DNA from: Ehretia macrophylla
Taxonomy: Eukaryota > Streptophyta > Magnoliopsida > Boraginales > Ehretiaceae
Length of the DNA: 64,000 bases
Direction: 5' to 3'
NCBI GenBank assembly: GCA_037974665.1
Contig: CM075771.1
Location: forward strand, 22,083,425-22,147,424
Below are positions 1-12,783 of the stretch, in pieces (the first letter of the stretch is position 1; every line of letters begins with the position of its first letter). The position numbers and the translations under genes were made by a program. Below the pieces are notes generated by a model. The model saw only the letters and a list, made by a program, of their open reading frames with translations. It was not told the origin of the DNA and did not search any database.

Positions 1-92
1 TAGTTATTGCAGTTTTTTAAATGGTATTCTTTTGTTCCTTCCTTTCTCCATCTCTGAATAAATATTTCTTCTCTCTTCCATGTTACGTGCAG

Positions 93-1515
93 TGTAGCAT
101 TGATGGTCTTCTAAATAAGGCCATAAAGCATATGGTGTTTCTGCAGAGCGTTACCGATAGGGCAGATAAACTTAGGCAGCAGGCCATAAAAGAGGTACGT
201 GGATGTTGACATCATCTCAGCAGGTTAATTCTTGCAGAATTTATCTTTTCATCTAGCATAATAATTTTGACATCTCAATTAATTACCTAATTACTTCTTG
301 GGCTTCCTCCTTCCTTTTATCCATAAGTTACGCTTGGAAATTTGCAGAAAATTGAGAAGTTCACATATTACTCTGGTGTAAAAACCGCTAGAGCTTTTTG
401 GTTTTGTGTAGCTAAAATCTGTGTGACAGAAGGCAGAAATATGTGCTAGGCTTAATCATGAGAACCTAACCAAAGAGCACGTTAACCACTAAAAGAAATA
501 ATTTGTGAGCCCCTTTCTTGTCAACTTGAATTACGTATTCTCTGTTCCTTCCATGAGAGAATTTCCGTTTCTTTGTTTTCCCCCTAAAAACTTTAAAAGA
601 GTTGACACTGGACTCAAAGTCCTATGTTTAAGAGTTGATATTGGACTAAAATTTCTCTGTTTCACATACTGCTGCTGCTTACACGGACACTGCTGAACAT
701 CTACCAACACTTGTGGTTGCATCCAGACCACAATGTTACAGTAACAGTGCAAAACGGTTTTCTCAGTGCTGAATTTGCTATTTCATACCACTAAACTACT
801 AAATCAGCTCAAATCTTTAACGTCCAAACAAATACATTCTTTCTTTGTGGCTGAAAATGGAAAATAAAAAATCAACTTGATATAAGTTCCTGAAAGGAAG
901 AAAAGGTGCAACTCTGAGTTTTGATTTCATACATCCAGCAGGTATCTGAACGGATGAGACCTAAATTATCCAAAATGAAGGATAACGGGATGAGTTGGGC
1001 TCTAGATTTAGCCGATGAGAAACAAATGTGCCCCATCATTGTGAAGGATCTCGAACCCCCGGGACAAATGCTTATTGAGGTATGTTCTTTTGTGCACATG
1101 TTTTCACCAATTTTGCGATCACATAATTACGAATAGAAGTACAATGGTAGCAAGCCAAGCTTAACATTCCTCAATTTGTTTTCACCAAATGAACTTGATA
1201 CAGATGGTTTGCAACAACTACGGTTGTTTCCTAGACGTTGCTGATGTTATCCATCGTTTAGAGTTAACCATCCTGAAAGGAGTGATGGAGAAACGGTCAG
1301 ACGTTACATGGGCTCACTTCGTTGTCGAGGTATTTAACCTAATTTGAGCTACCTTCATTAACGCAAGTAACTTGGTAATGGCGATGGCATCCATAAATTG
1401 TGTTTAATATCTGTTATGTCCTCAGGCCACAGGGAGCTTCCACAGGCTTGATCTCTTTTGGCCTCTGATGCAGCTTCTGCAGCAAAACCAAGTTCCTATT
1501 CCGAGCAAGATTTAG
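93..1515 (+). CDS. LHW-like (LONESOME HIGHWAY family) bHLH transcription factor, 3' end only
   Basis: This is the C-terminal part of a nuclear plant bHLH factor of the LHW / bHLH155-type group, which in Arabidopsis includes regulators of vascular and root development. Four exons fit with GT-AG borders and an unbroken frame: 93-194, 942-1079, 1204-1329 and 1426-1515, ending in TAG. The first encodes CSIDGLLNKAIKHMVFLQSV, which is the second helix of the atypical bHLH domain. Later exons encode the family's conserved tail, including CPIIVKDLEPPGQMLIE, an ACT-like fold region (VIHRLELTILKGVMEKR) and a final WAHFVVEA segment. The 5' exons, including the long N-terminal MYC/MYB_N-like domain, lie outside the window. 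The gene converges on the RCC1 gene. Family assignment is firm. Which paralogue it is (LHW, EMB1444 or LHL type) cannot be settled from the tail alone. Confidence 0.88.
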
Positions 1516-2269
1516 GAACGTGCGATGTATTTCACATTGTAGACTGATGAAACGTGCAATTATAAACTTAAGGATGTGTGAAATCATTTCATTTGGTCAA
1601 GAATTTTTCACTATATGCTTATTCAGGGATTGCATTAGGTGAATCCGATTTTACAATCCGTCTTGTAATCGTGTTTGTAATGTATTTTCACTATGTAAAT
1701 TGACACAATGTGCGACTTGAAACTTAACAAAGCGTTCCAGTCGTTTTCATTTTACCAGGAATTTCTCATAACATGAATATTTTGTAAGAACTCCTTAAGG
1801 CAAAGGCATTCGCGAACTAAAAGTCCTGAGTTAGGCCGCCTTCTTAACTGAATTGACACGTATTAGAACATATTGCCATGACACAATATTCATAATCTTA
1901 AAGAGTTTTTTTTAATCCTAAAACGAGTTCCTTATTACCAAAAAAAGAAGGACAAAAACAAGCTGATGACATAACGAAATCTTCTATGATTGATTTCATT
2001 TAATAAGGACTCCTTATGGTCATTTCAAACTGTCTCCTACATAAAAGGCCTACTTGCAGAAGTCGTAAAAAGTCCAGAATCCACACCAAATACAGATGCA
2101 CCTATTGCTAATAACAGCCATCTTGATACACGGATACAGTGTGCAAGAGTAAAGAGGGGTTAAGAAAAAAGATAAAAAAGAAAGACGGCGTTCATAAATG
2201 TACACTGTACAGTAGTCAACAAACGGCAACGTGTCTAACAAAACTATCTTCTTGCCTAAGCTCTACATG
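1516..2269. other. Convergent intergenic region / 3' UTRs
   Basis: About 750 bp between the stop codons of the LHW-like gene (+) and the RCC1 gene (-). It is AT-rich and should hold both 3' UTRs and polyadenylation signals. I see no additional gene or repeat. Confidence 0.6.
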
Positions 2270-5200
2270 TCAGGAGGTTTCAGCGAGTGATAATGTATGC
2301 CACCAGCCGCAAGCGAGGTTCTTCGGTATGCAATCACCAACTGAAACTTGAGATGGGATGTTGCGGTCAATAGTGTCACCTAGACCAAGCTGAGATGAAA
2401 CCAAGGATAGAACAGAAATGAAGGTTACGTAAAGTTGCTGCATCAACCAAGAGGGAGTATGATTTGTTCACCAAAGTAGGGGAAAATTTTGATGACCTAC
2501 CTGACCATACTTGTTCCATCCCCAGCAATATATTTTGCCATCCTCTACAACAGTTCAGAAAAAAACAATGTTAAATATCGTATGAAATCACGGGCAATCT
2601 TCAGCATTTGATACTACAATCACTACAAGATTTTGCACTCAAGCCATACCTGTCAGTATCACACTGTGTCTAGCTCCGCAAGAAATTGTTTTGGCGTTCT
2701 TATTTTCCAGTATCGGTGCATCCAAAGGCTTCGGTGTAGTCTGTGACATACCAAACAAAGATATGAGATTTAGTAGCATCTCTACCAGATGTATTTTGAG
2801 AATGAAATTTGCAAACTGTAGACATATGGCTAAATATTCTCAGAGTATCAGAAAGTAACCTATCACATAATTTCTACAGGGGTAACCGCTGATCCTAACT
2901 CCACCACCTACTGCATCTAATAGTCATTTGATAAACTATTAAGTTGGGCATCCACAAAGTCGTAGAAATTCACAACAACACTATCTTTTCCTCAAGAAAA
3001 TTGCCAACTTTATACATAGATGCAGCGTGCAAAGTTCAAGAAGTTACAGTGCGGTATGGTTCTCACGTGGATAACAATAGCAAACACAACATAAAGGAAA
3101 ACTGCAACAGGTTTAACATATACCTCAGCCTCATCAGAACCTGTACCCAAACCCAACTGACCAAACTGGTTCCCACCAAAGGCATGAACACGCCCATCAG
3201 CACTTATACACACTGTATGCCAAAGTCCCGCTGCAACATCTTTAATTTGGGTGCCCAAAAGTGAAGTTACACAAGTAGGCCTAAGCACGTCATTTGTATT
3301 CCCATGCCCACACTGGATAAGAGAATTCCAATAACCATTTAGTATGACCATTCTTTTATGCAAAATCCTCAACAATGATAACATTCTCTACAGAATCCTA
3401 GGATATGACAGTGCATGATTTTACAGAATTACAAAATACCAATTCATCCGGGGTATAAGACAAAAAATACCACCTGCCCATACAAGCCCCAGCCAAAAGT
3501 AATTAGCGCACCAGTATCTGATGACAAAAAAAGGAAATTATAGCAGCATACATATGATAAGGAAAATAGAAATCTCAACCAACACAAGAAGCCCTTAGTT
3601 AATTGTTGTTTGTGTGAATACCAATAAATTTAAACTGTAATTCACCATCAGAAAACAATTTATACTTTCAGAAGATTCTAAAAGAAGGATGTAATATCAA
3701 GTAAATAAGCAGCATATTAGAGACAATAATTCCATTGACTCAAGTCCTGAAAGCAGAAAGATATTCAAAACAGAAGTTAGTACTATGACCCAAAGATGTC
3801 CTCACTACTGACCAGTGATGACTGCACTATGCCGACCCCCACAAGCAATTCCTTTTATATGACTCCCAAGAACTTTATGTGCTTGACTCGTTGAAGCAAT
3901 GCTCCCTTGATGGTGTACAATGGGACTGTCTTTTCCGTTTGAAGATGGCTCAATGCAAGGTATAAGATGAGGAGTAGCCACCATTTTAATCCGAGTGCCC
4001 AAACCTAGCTGGCCTTCACCTCCATAGCCCCAACCCCATACCTGTCCCAAATCTAAATCCGGTAAAAGTATGATGCATCAGGTGTCTTGCTTTAAATTAA
4101 AGAGCTTCCAATATGCATCAGGTGTCTTGCTTTAAATTAAAGAGCTTCCAATACCTTCGAACTTCACATGACCTACAAAACTATATGGTGTAACCACAAA
4201 GAAGAAGCAAAGTGTGGTTTGTTGTCTGCAATGTGCGAGGTGAAGGGAGTTTACCTGAGAGTGCCAAGGTGTGCCGTCCACCGGCAGCAACAGACGTAAT
4301 TTTCACCCCTGGATCTAGTTCTACAAGACAAGGTGGTGCTGAAAGAGTTTCATCAATAGGAATGGGACTATCAAGTTCTTGTTTAGCTGATGCTACTTTT
4401 CTTCGTTTTACACTTTCCTCGCCTGCTTTTTTACTATCTGAATGAGAAAGAGACTCCTCTATTGATTTTGAGCCTTGGGACCGAGGGTTCACTGTAAAGG
4501 TCAGCTTTCATAGATAAGTCTTTAATCCCCAATAGGATACAAATAAGAGACTTTGATAAAGAAGTGATAATCCAAATCGTTGGATTGCCTTAAAATTACC
4601 TTGCTCGGTCAGCGTTGAAATCTGTTTTCCAGAAGCATCCCCTTCAACTCCCTCAGCAAACACAATCCGGGTTATTTTCCCTGAAGGAACACACTCTTTC
4701 CAACCCCATGTGTATACTTCGCCTTTCTCTGTATAGCAACAAACAAGTAATATAGCTGTTACGATCCGAGGAATCAAGGAAGCTGTTTAATAATCTCTCT
4801 TGTTTTTCTCCCCATAAATTTCATAATTTCTTCTAAAGCTGTACCCAATAAATATAGATCAGTCAACATGTCTGATTCTTCTCTCTTTAAACTTGAAGAA
4901 ACTGAAGAAGACAAAAAACATATATTTTTACTTTTCATGACAGCAAAGTTGGAGATAGTCTTCTCTGGCTGAAAAGGTAGAACAGATTAGGTATTAGAAA
5001 CAGATCATCCAAGGATAGGGCTAATAATTTTCAATCAATTTTCTTCTTACTCTAGTTCTTCATTGTCTTCTTTCTACCTTTTTAGCAATGCTTGCACATT
5101 AGGTTCAGCAGTTCTTGAAAAGTTGTACAGTGTGTATCATGAACTGAAATTAGTTGGATATAATAAGTGATTTTAGTACCTGTGACTGAGACACAATGTG

Positions 5201-7003
5201 CCCAACCAGCTGCAGCCTTCATAATTGGAGCCACGGTAGGAAGTGGAAATGGCTCTGGATTCTTCTTAAAATAGTAATGAAACAGAATGCAAAATCAATT
5301 CAAAGAAAATATATAAATGAGCTTAGATGTTAAGAGTTTTGTTGCACTACCCCATGCTTCCCAGAGGTCAAATAGCTCTGGCCTTGATCATCTGTTGAAC
5401 CCCATGTGATGAGTTTTCCAGACTCTGCTCAAAGAAAAATAAAATAAGTATGCAAGAGCAGAAAATACTAAGATCAGATATTAACCAAAGAAAGATGGAA
5501 AATAAAGACAACAATGATAAATTAAAATAGTCGACACCCAGCAAACTGGAAAAACAACCAAAAAGATAGTGAAGAAATAAGAATTTCTGAGGCAGCAACC
5601 TATAGGTAATAATTATGATAGAAGTAGTTTCAAGCCTCTTAATATCTCAGGGTTCTGTTTGTGTAAGTATTTCGAAACGTAGCTTCTTTAGGTTTTCTTC
5701 CATTTTCATAGTTTCTCTACTGAGGATGAAGTTTAAAAAATAAGAAACGCAACATTTCTCTTCCTTCCTTTTCATATTCGTAGTCCTGTTTTGTGGAATT
5801 TGAGCGGAGTACTCTAAACCTCTCATATTACCACTAACCACCCAAGTAATTTAAGTTGCACTTGTTACATAGGCTCTACAGAACTAATCTTTAGCATCCA
5901 TGGTATTTAAGATGGAACCCATGTTCGTCGTCAGTTACCACTACCTCTAAAACTCCCTCTCGTTCTCTCTACATCTCGCTCTCTAAAGGTGGTGCCCTTG
6001 ATACATCTCTAGAGCATTGCTTGTAGCACTTAATAAACTAAATAATCCCTCAACTTAAACCGGTTAAATGGAGAAGACAACATTGGCCTTCAGTTTCATC
6101 CTTCTGTAAAAAATAGTGGTAAAAAACAAGATTCAGTCTTCCAAGTTCTTGAAGCTGTCTAACATTTCCACTTCACACTGTCTAAACTAATTTAATTCAA
6201 AGCATACATTAGTAATACTACAATTACAATTCATATTTCACTTAAATCCTTGATCGACTCTTTCATCACCTCTGAGATTCATGGCGACCAAATCAATTCT
6301 GTCCCCTACTCCTAAACACATAATTTATAATAGTTTAATTTCACATTTCGACGACTCCTGGAGTTTGTCAAGGTTAGAATTTATCCGTGAAATCAGCAAA
6401 GAAGCAGCAAGTGACGTAAATAACAGAGATGAGCTTTTGCACACACACACACTCATACAGATACACACACACACATATATATATGTATATATAATTACAT
6501 ACTATCAGAATCGAGCTTGTTACGCAAATATATACAGATATGTATGTATACTTTCAAACACACACACTGCCTAATCGTAAATTAGACACCGTACAGAGAA
6601 AGAAAGACGTCTTTCAGCTAGAGAGAATAGCAAATCCAGATCCAGCATAACTAAACATTCTTCAATTCAAAGTTTCACACGCCACACGCATATATATAGG
6701 CACACTAATACACACACATGCATACATATGTATGTGTGTGTATATATATATATATGTGTGTAAATATATAAAAGCATAATAAAAAATTAAAAAACTTTTA
6801 AGAAATTGACCTGAAATGGCGACGGCGAATCCACAGCCACCGCCACAAACATCCTTCCACGAATCTCCGGCCAAATCGGCCTCCGGCAAGCGGACGGTCA
6901 CCGGATAAATCAACGGCGACCTCTGCTGCGATGCTCCTGGTAGATATCCCCACATTAACACCACTTTCTTCTTCACCACATCTCCTTCACCACCGCCATT
7001 CAT
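2270..7003 (-). CDS. RCC1-repeat family protein (plant seven-bladed propeller), 11 exons, complete
   Basis: Complete gene for a predicted 481-residue RCC1/UVR8-like beta-propeller. Proteins of this fold bind chromatin, small GTPases or other partners, and the specific role of this one is unknown. Exons, reading on the minus strand: 7003-6811, 5424-5351, 5264-5180, 4728-4600, 4491-4255, 4052-3813, 3517-3474, 3312-3124, 2740-2650, 2544-2501, 2389-2270. All borders are GT-AG and the summed length, 1446 bp, is an intact frame ending in TGA. Repeats are recognisable from VYTWGWKECVPSG, QVWGWGYGGEGQLGLGTR, LITFGWGLYGQCGHGNTND, HAFGGNQFGQLGLGTG and IYCWGWNKYGQLGLGDT, each with an AAGxxH-type turn. 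Exon 5 encodes a charged insert (EESVKRRKVASAKQ) with NLS-like character between blades. The start ATG follows directly from the family's usual N-terminus (LMWGYLPGASQQRSPL). Confidence 0.93.
4073..4152. repeat. 40-bp perfect tandem duplication in RCC1 intron 5
   Basis: A 40-bp unit beginning ATGCATCAGGTGTCTTGC occurs twice head to tail at 4073-4112 and 4113-4152. It lies wholly inside the intron between exons 5 and 6, so the protein is unaffected. Identity of the two copies suggests a recent slippage or repair event. Confidence 0.95.
6438..6495. repeat. (CA)n/(TA)n microsatellite in RCC1 intron 1
   Basis: Runs of CACACA followed by ATATATATGTATATATA lie in the first, longest intron of the RCC1 gene. 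It is a compound simple-sequence repeat with no other structure seen. Confidence 0.85.
6705..6770. repeat. Compound CA/TG/TA microsatellite in RCC1 intron 1
   Basis: A second simple repeat, CACACATGCATACATATGTATGTGTGTG followed in part by TA repeats, lies about 40 bp from the end of exon 1. Its centre is nearly self-complementary, so it could form a hairpin in the pre-mRNA. Confidence 0.8.
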
Positions 7004-7234
7004 TTCCTACTCTTTTCACTTTCACTGATCAAAACAAAGAGAATTTTAGCTTTTACTCATTAATTTTTTTGCTTTGCTTTAAGCATTAATCTTTTTTTCA
7101 AACTTTGCTTCGAGAAGACAATGGAAACTACGAGCAGGTTGTTTGTATTTTTATAATATTAATCCAAGTGGAGAAAATAAATAAAAAATAGCGAATCTAA
7201 TTAAAAAATTGGAGGCGTATCATTAGCGGGTTAA

Positions 7235-7445
7235 TCGTACGTGCCACGTAGGATCGATAAGGTCCATGAGGACACGTGTCGTGGCTAAGGCCGCTAGTGG
7301 AGGAGCTGGATTCGATTATTCTATTATTCTATTGTGAGCCATGAGTCCGCTGGAACTTTCTGGAACATTACATTAGATTAGGCGTGATGAGCCTTAGCTC
7401 TCTCACTGGTTGGAAGTGGGCTGATTGTTCGCCACGTGGTGGGTG
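7235..7445 (-). promoter_or_regulatory. RCC1 gene upstream region with two G-boxes
   Basis: Upstream of the RCC1 start codon (which is at 7003 on the minus strand) are two palindromic CACGTG cores: GACACGTGTC at 7271-7280 and GCCACGTGGT at 7431-7440. A related GCCACGTAGG lies near 7237. G-boxes bind bZIP and bHLH factors and are common in light- and ABA-responsive promoters. The sites are visible; that they regulate this gene is inference from position. No clear TATA box was found. Confidence 0.5.
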
Positions 7446-7450
7446 GGTTG

Positions 7451-8384
7451 ATTTGTTAATTAATTTGTTTATTTTAAATTTTGCTTAGCCTTTGATTAGT
7501 GTCCTTTCACGCCCTATTGAGATGGGTAACGTGCCAGCTGGGGTACAAAAAAATTGCTGTTTTGTTGAGTGGGAATTTTTAATAAATTATTGAATTTTCT
7601 TTTTATATATAGCTTCCAAAATTAATTTATGAAATTGTTGCAAATATCATAATATCATACAACTTTTTGAGGAAGAGTGTTTCTCCTTTCTTTATGCAAC
7701 CCCAAAAAATGGCTATCACCACATGGGAACGAGGTGATTGGAGGTGAGTTAAAGTGAAATGACGAGCCCGAACTTTTGACATTCACGCAAATCAGTGCAA
7801 TTTATGAAGTTTGTTACAAATATCATAATGAGAGCTATTGGTTCTTGTTATGTTCAAGTTAACATGAATTGATGTTAGCAAGATATCGCAAGTTTTATTG
7901 TTAATTATTCTAAAAGAGCCCCACAATATTTAGTCAAATGTGTGTTAATTATTCTAAAAATTACATCTAAAAGTAGAAAATAGAAGAATAAAAACAATTT
8001 TAATGCTAAATTTATTCAAAAATAAAAGTGTAAGCATATGTTAATATGAAGGGGAATTTCACATAAAGGCACTTGTTTAAACTGTTTGTTGAATTCTTTG
8101 GGAGTCAATTATTAATTTACGTCTGAAAAAAGAAAAAGAAAATTTAGATAAGCAAGAGAAAAATTAGTGTCATATTAATTTGTTCAACTAATTTATTATC
8201 TTTATATATATATCTCACCCTTTCCCCGTGTCCCATCCTTCCTTTAGTTTGTAGTCAAGTTATTTACAAATTTAATAGTGATTATAGTTGCATCTCAAAC
8301 TCGCATACGAGAGTTAGGTTGATAAGACTTACTTATAAATCACTCTAAAAAATATCCCGTACTAATGTATAACATTACATAAAT
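7451..8384. other. AT-rich intergenic sequence, no feature seen
   Basis: Start of a roughly 20-kb gene-free region. No open reading frame of note and no terminal repeats were recognised here. Confidence 0.6.
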
Positions 8385-8990
8385 TATACATTAGATCAGA
8401 CTATTTAGAATAAATGAATTACACAAAATTTTACGAAATCATTTATAAATTCAGATTTTTATGTTTGGAAGCAGCACTTAAAGAATTAAAAATCTCGAAT
8501 TTGTAAATCTTAGATTTCCTCAAACCTTACTCAAATATTTGTTTAAGAGGTGGAATTTACAATTTCACATTTTTTAAATTAGTTCTTATCTTTTGAGGAC
8601 AAAATTTCCCTCTACATTTTTTTTACACTTAAATTTAACTTTGGCTCAAATCTAAATATAAGAAAATAAAAAATATTTCTAACTCTCTCCCTTACCTTTC
8701 TTCTTTCAATAAAACACGAAGAAAATAATTGATCAATAAGTCAGGATATCAACCGTCATGCTAGTATTTGTTGGATAACTCAAAAGGTCTTGTTTATCAT
8801 TTCTAAATTTTGCTGAAATTCTAATATAATAAAGGAGGAGTATTTGAATAAAATACACTTTTAATTCTAATTTCACATGTACGGCAAATTATAGTTTTAA
8901 ACAAAAGAATTCATTTATAAATATAAATTTTTAAAAAATTCGTTTAATAAATCAAATAAATTTCACATTACTTTTAAATACTATGTAAGC
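8385..8990. repeat. Dispersed AT-rich repeat, copy 1
   Basis: About 600 bp shares an ordered series of segments with 12784-13563: ATTTATAAATTCAG, TTTGGAAGCA, AAATCTCGAATTTGTAAATC, CTCAAACCTTACTCAAAT, AAGAGGTGGAATTTACAATT and a closing block with GAATTCATTTATAAAT. This looks like two diverged copies of one non-coding element, probably a MITE or other non-autonomous DNA transposon. Edges are approximate. Confidence 0.6.
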
Positions 8991-9884
8991 ACGACAAAAT
9001 ATGAGAAGGTCAAAAATTAATTAAAGCAGTTGTTCCATACGTTTTATATTTTTTTATCTTTGTGTTAACATTTATTCTCCCCGCATAAAACCGTGGCAGA
9101 TCCTGAGATCCATCGCAATAAGTTGTCGTCACTAAAAAGCACATTAATTAAATTTGGTAGAGTACTTAAGGCAGTCTCTGAGTCACCCTATACGATTGTC
9201 ATGGTGGCATAACGTTTCATATGAAATTCTCGGATCAGTTAATGCTTATTGAAAGGTGACATCTTCCACGCAATGAGATTCATAGCGAAAGTCTTTAATG
9301 GTAAATGAATTTACAGCAAAATCACAAGTTACTCGGTAACAATACCGTTAATTTATACTATATTTTTCTTTTTTAATGACACAAACTCTATCGAGAAGTA
9401 TTAAACCACTAACCATGATTTTACTTAAAGAATGCATGGTCCAAATTAATTAAACACTTAGCTTACTAAGATTATCTCAAAAAAAAAAAAACAACCTCAT
9501 AAAAATTAGCTTACTATCTTGTTGATTGAAAGAATATACATTATTGCTTTTGTCGTGAAGAGATATTTGACAATGAAAGAGATTCAGTCTGGCCTGTCCG
9601 GACGTCAAACTTAATAAATGTAAATATCACACAATATGATAGCCTAACATCTGCCTAAAGAGCTCCCCATTTAGCAAATGGTGAAATAGGTCTTGGCGTC
9701 TTACCATCAGCTGAAAAAAATAGGCGACAATTCCTACTCAAGAGTACTGTTTTTTGGCCAGAGCCATGTACGTAGGTCCATTTTGTAGAACTGTTATTGG
9801 CTGGATTGGACCATAGCAGGGACTTAAAAGAGTGTCTTCGTTGAATTTGGTTACAAAAAGGAGTTACAACCTAACAGTTCTACA
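8991..9884. other. Intergenic, no feature seen
   Basis: AT-rich sequence without recognisable genes or repeat ends. It includes a palindromic GTCCGGAC motif near 9597 that recurs at about 10989. Confidence 0.5.
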
Positions 9885-10440
9885 AGTGAACGGTTGGTCA
9901 TGACCAGGTGCGGAGTCACCTTTGATATGGGGTGTGCAATAGAACATCCTAAAATTTTAGATGTATAATTTTTTTTTTCTTTTTTTATGAAAATAACATT
10001 TTTGCAGTGAAATACCCTGAAATTATGGTTCAATGCCATGAATATAACATTTTTTGCAGTGAAACACCCTTATATTTGTGTTATAAAGTGTTTAAATTAA
10101 GTATTAGTTTAGTTATAGTATAAAAATATAATTTTAGACATAAAACCATCAATTTTTTTATAGTTTACATAAAAATTTATGTATAAATAATTATCTTGTA
10201 ATCCCGGTTACTGACTTTGATATTGTAGTGCACACCCTAATACCCGGTGCCTGGCTCCGCCACTGGTCATGACAAGAAAAATTATTCATGTCTCAAGTTC
10301 TAATGAATTAAGAAGTCAATTTTATTTGAGACTAATTCCGGTAGATTTTCTGTTTAACTAACTTAAACCATACATCTTTCGATGGGATTCATGTGTCATA
10401 AAATCTGATACTCAAGTGTAAATCTGAAAGTTTCTTGAAA
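9885..10440 (+). mobile_element. SINE-like element (copy A), interrupted by a MITE
   Basis: The segment after the MITE (from 10264) matches sequences at about 14712-14885 and 35278-35497. Shared blocks are a tRNA-like B-box region (CAAGTTCTAATGAATT), GAGACTAATTCCGGTAGATT, CTAACTTAAACCATACATC and CATGTGTC. The 5' head (GAACGGTTGGTCATGAC) lies left of the MITE. Removing the MITE and one copy of its 10-bp target duplication restores a continuous head. It is probably a tRNA-derived SINE; the family name is unknown. Confidence 0.55.
9905..10263. mobile_element. Mutator-type MITE, 359 bp, with 10-bp target-site duplication
   Basis: The 10-bp direct repeat TGGTCATGAC flanks the element at 9895-9904 and 10264-10273. 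The ends are imperfect inverted repeats: CAGGTGCGGAGTCA on the left and, read in reverse, GTGGCGGAGCCAGG on the right, followed on both sides by a GGGTGTG block. A 9-11 bp duplication is typical of Mutator-like elements. The interior is AT-rich and non-coding and has a local repeat of a segment containing TTTGCAGTGAAA. Confidence 0.65.
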
Positions 10441-12783
10441 AGAGTTCTATATCATAAAAATAAAAAAGGAAAAACAAAAACAAAGAAGTTATATTAAGAT
10501 CATCCCACCTCAAACTGGGATAAATCTTACACAAAAAATCAATCAGAAAAAGGAATTGTTGCTAACCCACGGACGAGATAGCATATTGGATTTAACTTTC
10601 TTAGCCACCCAATTCGCTACCTTATTAGCTTTTTGTTAACCAAGCCGAAGCTGGGATTAGCGAAGGAGGATGAGTGCTATTGACTTGGTCTCAGCTTCAA
10701 AAGATTTCCAATGCATCAGCTATAAAGAACTGGGAAGCTTTTTATGGGCTTTTTTCTTGTATATTGGGTTTAAGTTTTTTTATGTCCATATTGGGTTTTG
10801 GGTCAAGCCCAACAAAGTAATTACTACTGTCAGCTGTCTGATTAGAGGCCTGGTGGTTCAGTTGCTGATTGGCCCAATTAACCTTTTATTTTGATATACA
10901 TTACCCAAACGTTAATTCATGCCATGATTGCGGGAAACCTTGTGGGATCTAGTGGACATGACGCGTTAAGAAAAAAGATTTGTTCGTCCGGACGTGAGAA
11001 TATTTCTTGTAAAGTAGTATTTTTATTATAATATAAGAGATATAACAATTAATTCATAAATTTTTATTACACAAAATCGAGTGAAGGGGTCAAAATGTCA
11101 CACAGAGCATTATTAAAAGATTCGAATATAATATGATGAAGCTCAACTCAATAAAATATTTAAATTCTCGTAAAATTACTGGTGTAAAAGTTTCAATCTT
11201 AGACGATAAATGCGATGTTGTTATAAAATATAATTAAACAATTTCCATATGAAAAAATTTAGAATCCAAATAGCAGTACTTGAGGCTAATGGAACATTAT
11301 TTGGCCAATTTAAGGGCATCAAGTCATTTTTAAGTCTGTCTTGCAATCTAGCTTGCAGCACCATAATTTGCTCGTCTTATCACCAAATGAAAACAAGTGA
11401 TTTGCAGTTGCTAATTGTTTTTTTTTTTTTTTTTGCTAGGTGCTAATTTTTATTTCCTTTTATTCTTTCTGTGCAATTTTTTCATAGGTGTGGTTTTGTG
11501 TTTTACACTTAAGTCTTACCAAACCAATAGAGTTTCCACTGCAGACAAATCAAACGTGGAAACATTAAGCAATAGTCTCAATTCTTTCGCGTATTTTATA
11601 TATCTGCCAAAAATTGTTGACTGATTAATCAAATTCAAACATGAATCAATCTCCACAAGGAGGACGATCAACTTTCTCTCTCTCTCTCTGTTTGTGGGTC
11701 TCAAAGGCTGAGTTAAGTAGTCAGATAGTCACTTATTGTAATTAAATATCCCAAGTTCAAATCTTTACTCTCCTAACACAAATATTGTCCAATCCTTGAT
11801 AGACTTCGAGCATGTTTTGGAGCATGTCGCTATACCATGGGATTTATAATTTTAGGGTGGATCTAATATGATTCTATTTAAAGTGAGTTCTGTAATAATT
11901 TAAAAAAAAAAACAAAAATCTCTCTCCCTCTCCGCCTATCAACCTAATAAAAAGATATGATGGTTAAACAAATTACATTGAGAAGGATGTTTAACCAAAT
12001 TCTTATTGGATATTCTTTGTCTTGTTTTCCATTTGAAATTTGAATGGATGGTCGACCTACCTGAAAACTCCAACACAGTCAAAGGGCTGAAGTAAATTAA
12101 GTCCTGCTAAAGACACATTTGACGAGGCCGTAACGGAACAAATGGAACTATATGAATATAATACATTGTGTCGTAGTCGTGTTCCAGGAACTGCATGGAT
12201 GCTTCTGTGGAAAGCAACATGGATTAAGGAAAGGTTTTATATTCTGCGCATGAATATGATACTGGATACATGCATGAGGATCTCGCATATCATGAATGAA
12301 TGTGGGACATAACGTGTTGGGTAGCGTTATTGACTGTATTTTACTTACCATAATGTTATCAGATAGCAACCTATTATAGCTTAAGGCCTTAAATTTAAAT
12401 TTGAATTTATATTCTCTTATCATAAGTATTAATTATCTAGCCCTTAACTGGTTTGAAACGTGTATTGAGGCGCATAACTGCACTATGAAGTTTATAAACT
12501 TAAAATCGTTCCAATATAATAATATTTAAAGTAAGTTTTTCGTTATTAAAATTAGAAACTAAAATAATGCCTCTTCATTCCATATTGAAAGTCTAAACTT
12601 TTAATGTTTCGAAATAGTGTCCATTTTTCTTAACTAAAAGGGAGTATATATAAAGCCATATTCTAATCATAGGTAAAGGGTATCGTAGTTTGGATTCATA
12701 TAAAGCTAAAATATTTTGTATAGTCAAACAAAGAGATTGACTTAAAGGGGGTATTAAGTAATTGCAACTTGCTTAAGTCCCCT
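10441..12783. other. Intergenic, no gene recognised
   Basis: AT-rich gap. Short open frames here have no recognisable domains. A poly-T run lies at about 11418-11434 and a CT microsatellite near 11675-11690. A tRNA-like segment near 11706-11780 (with CCCAAGTTCAAATC) may be a SINE remnant, but the support is thin. Confidence 0.5.
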
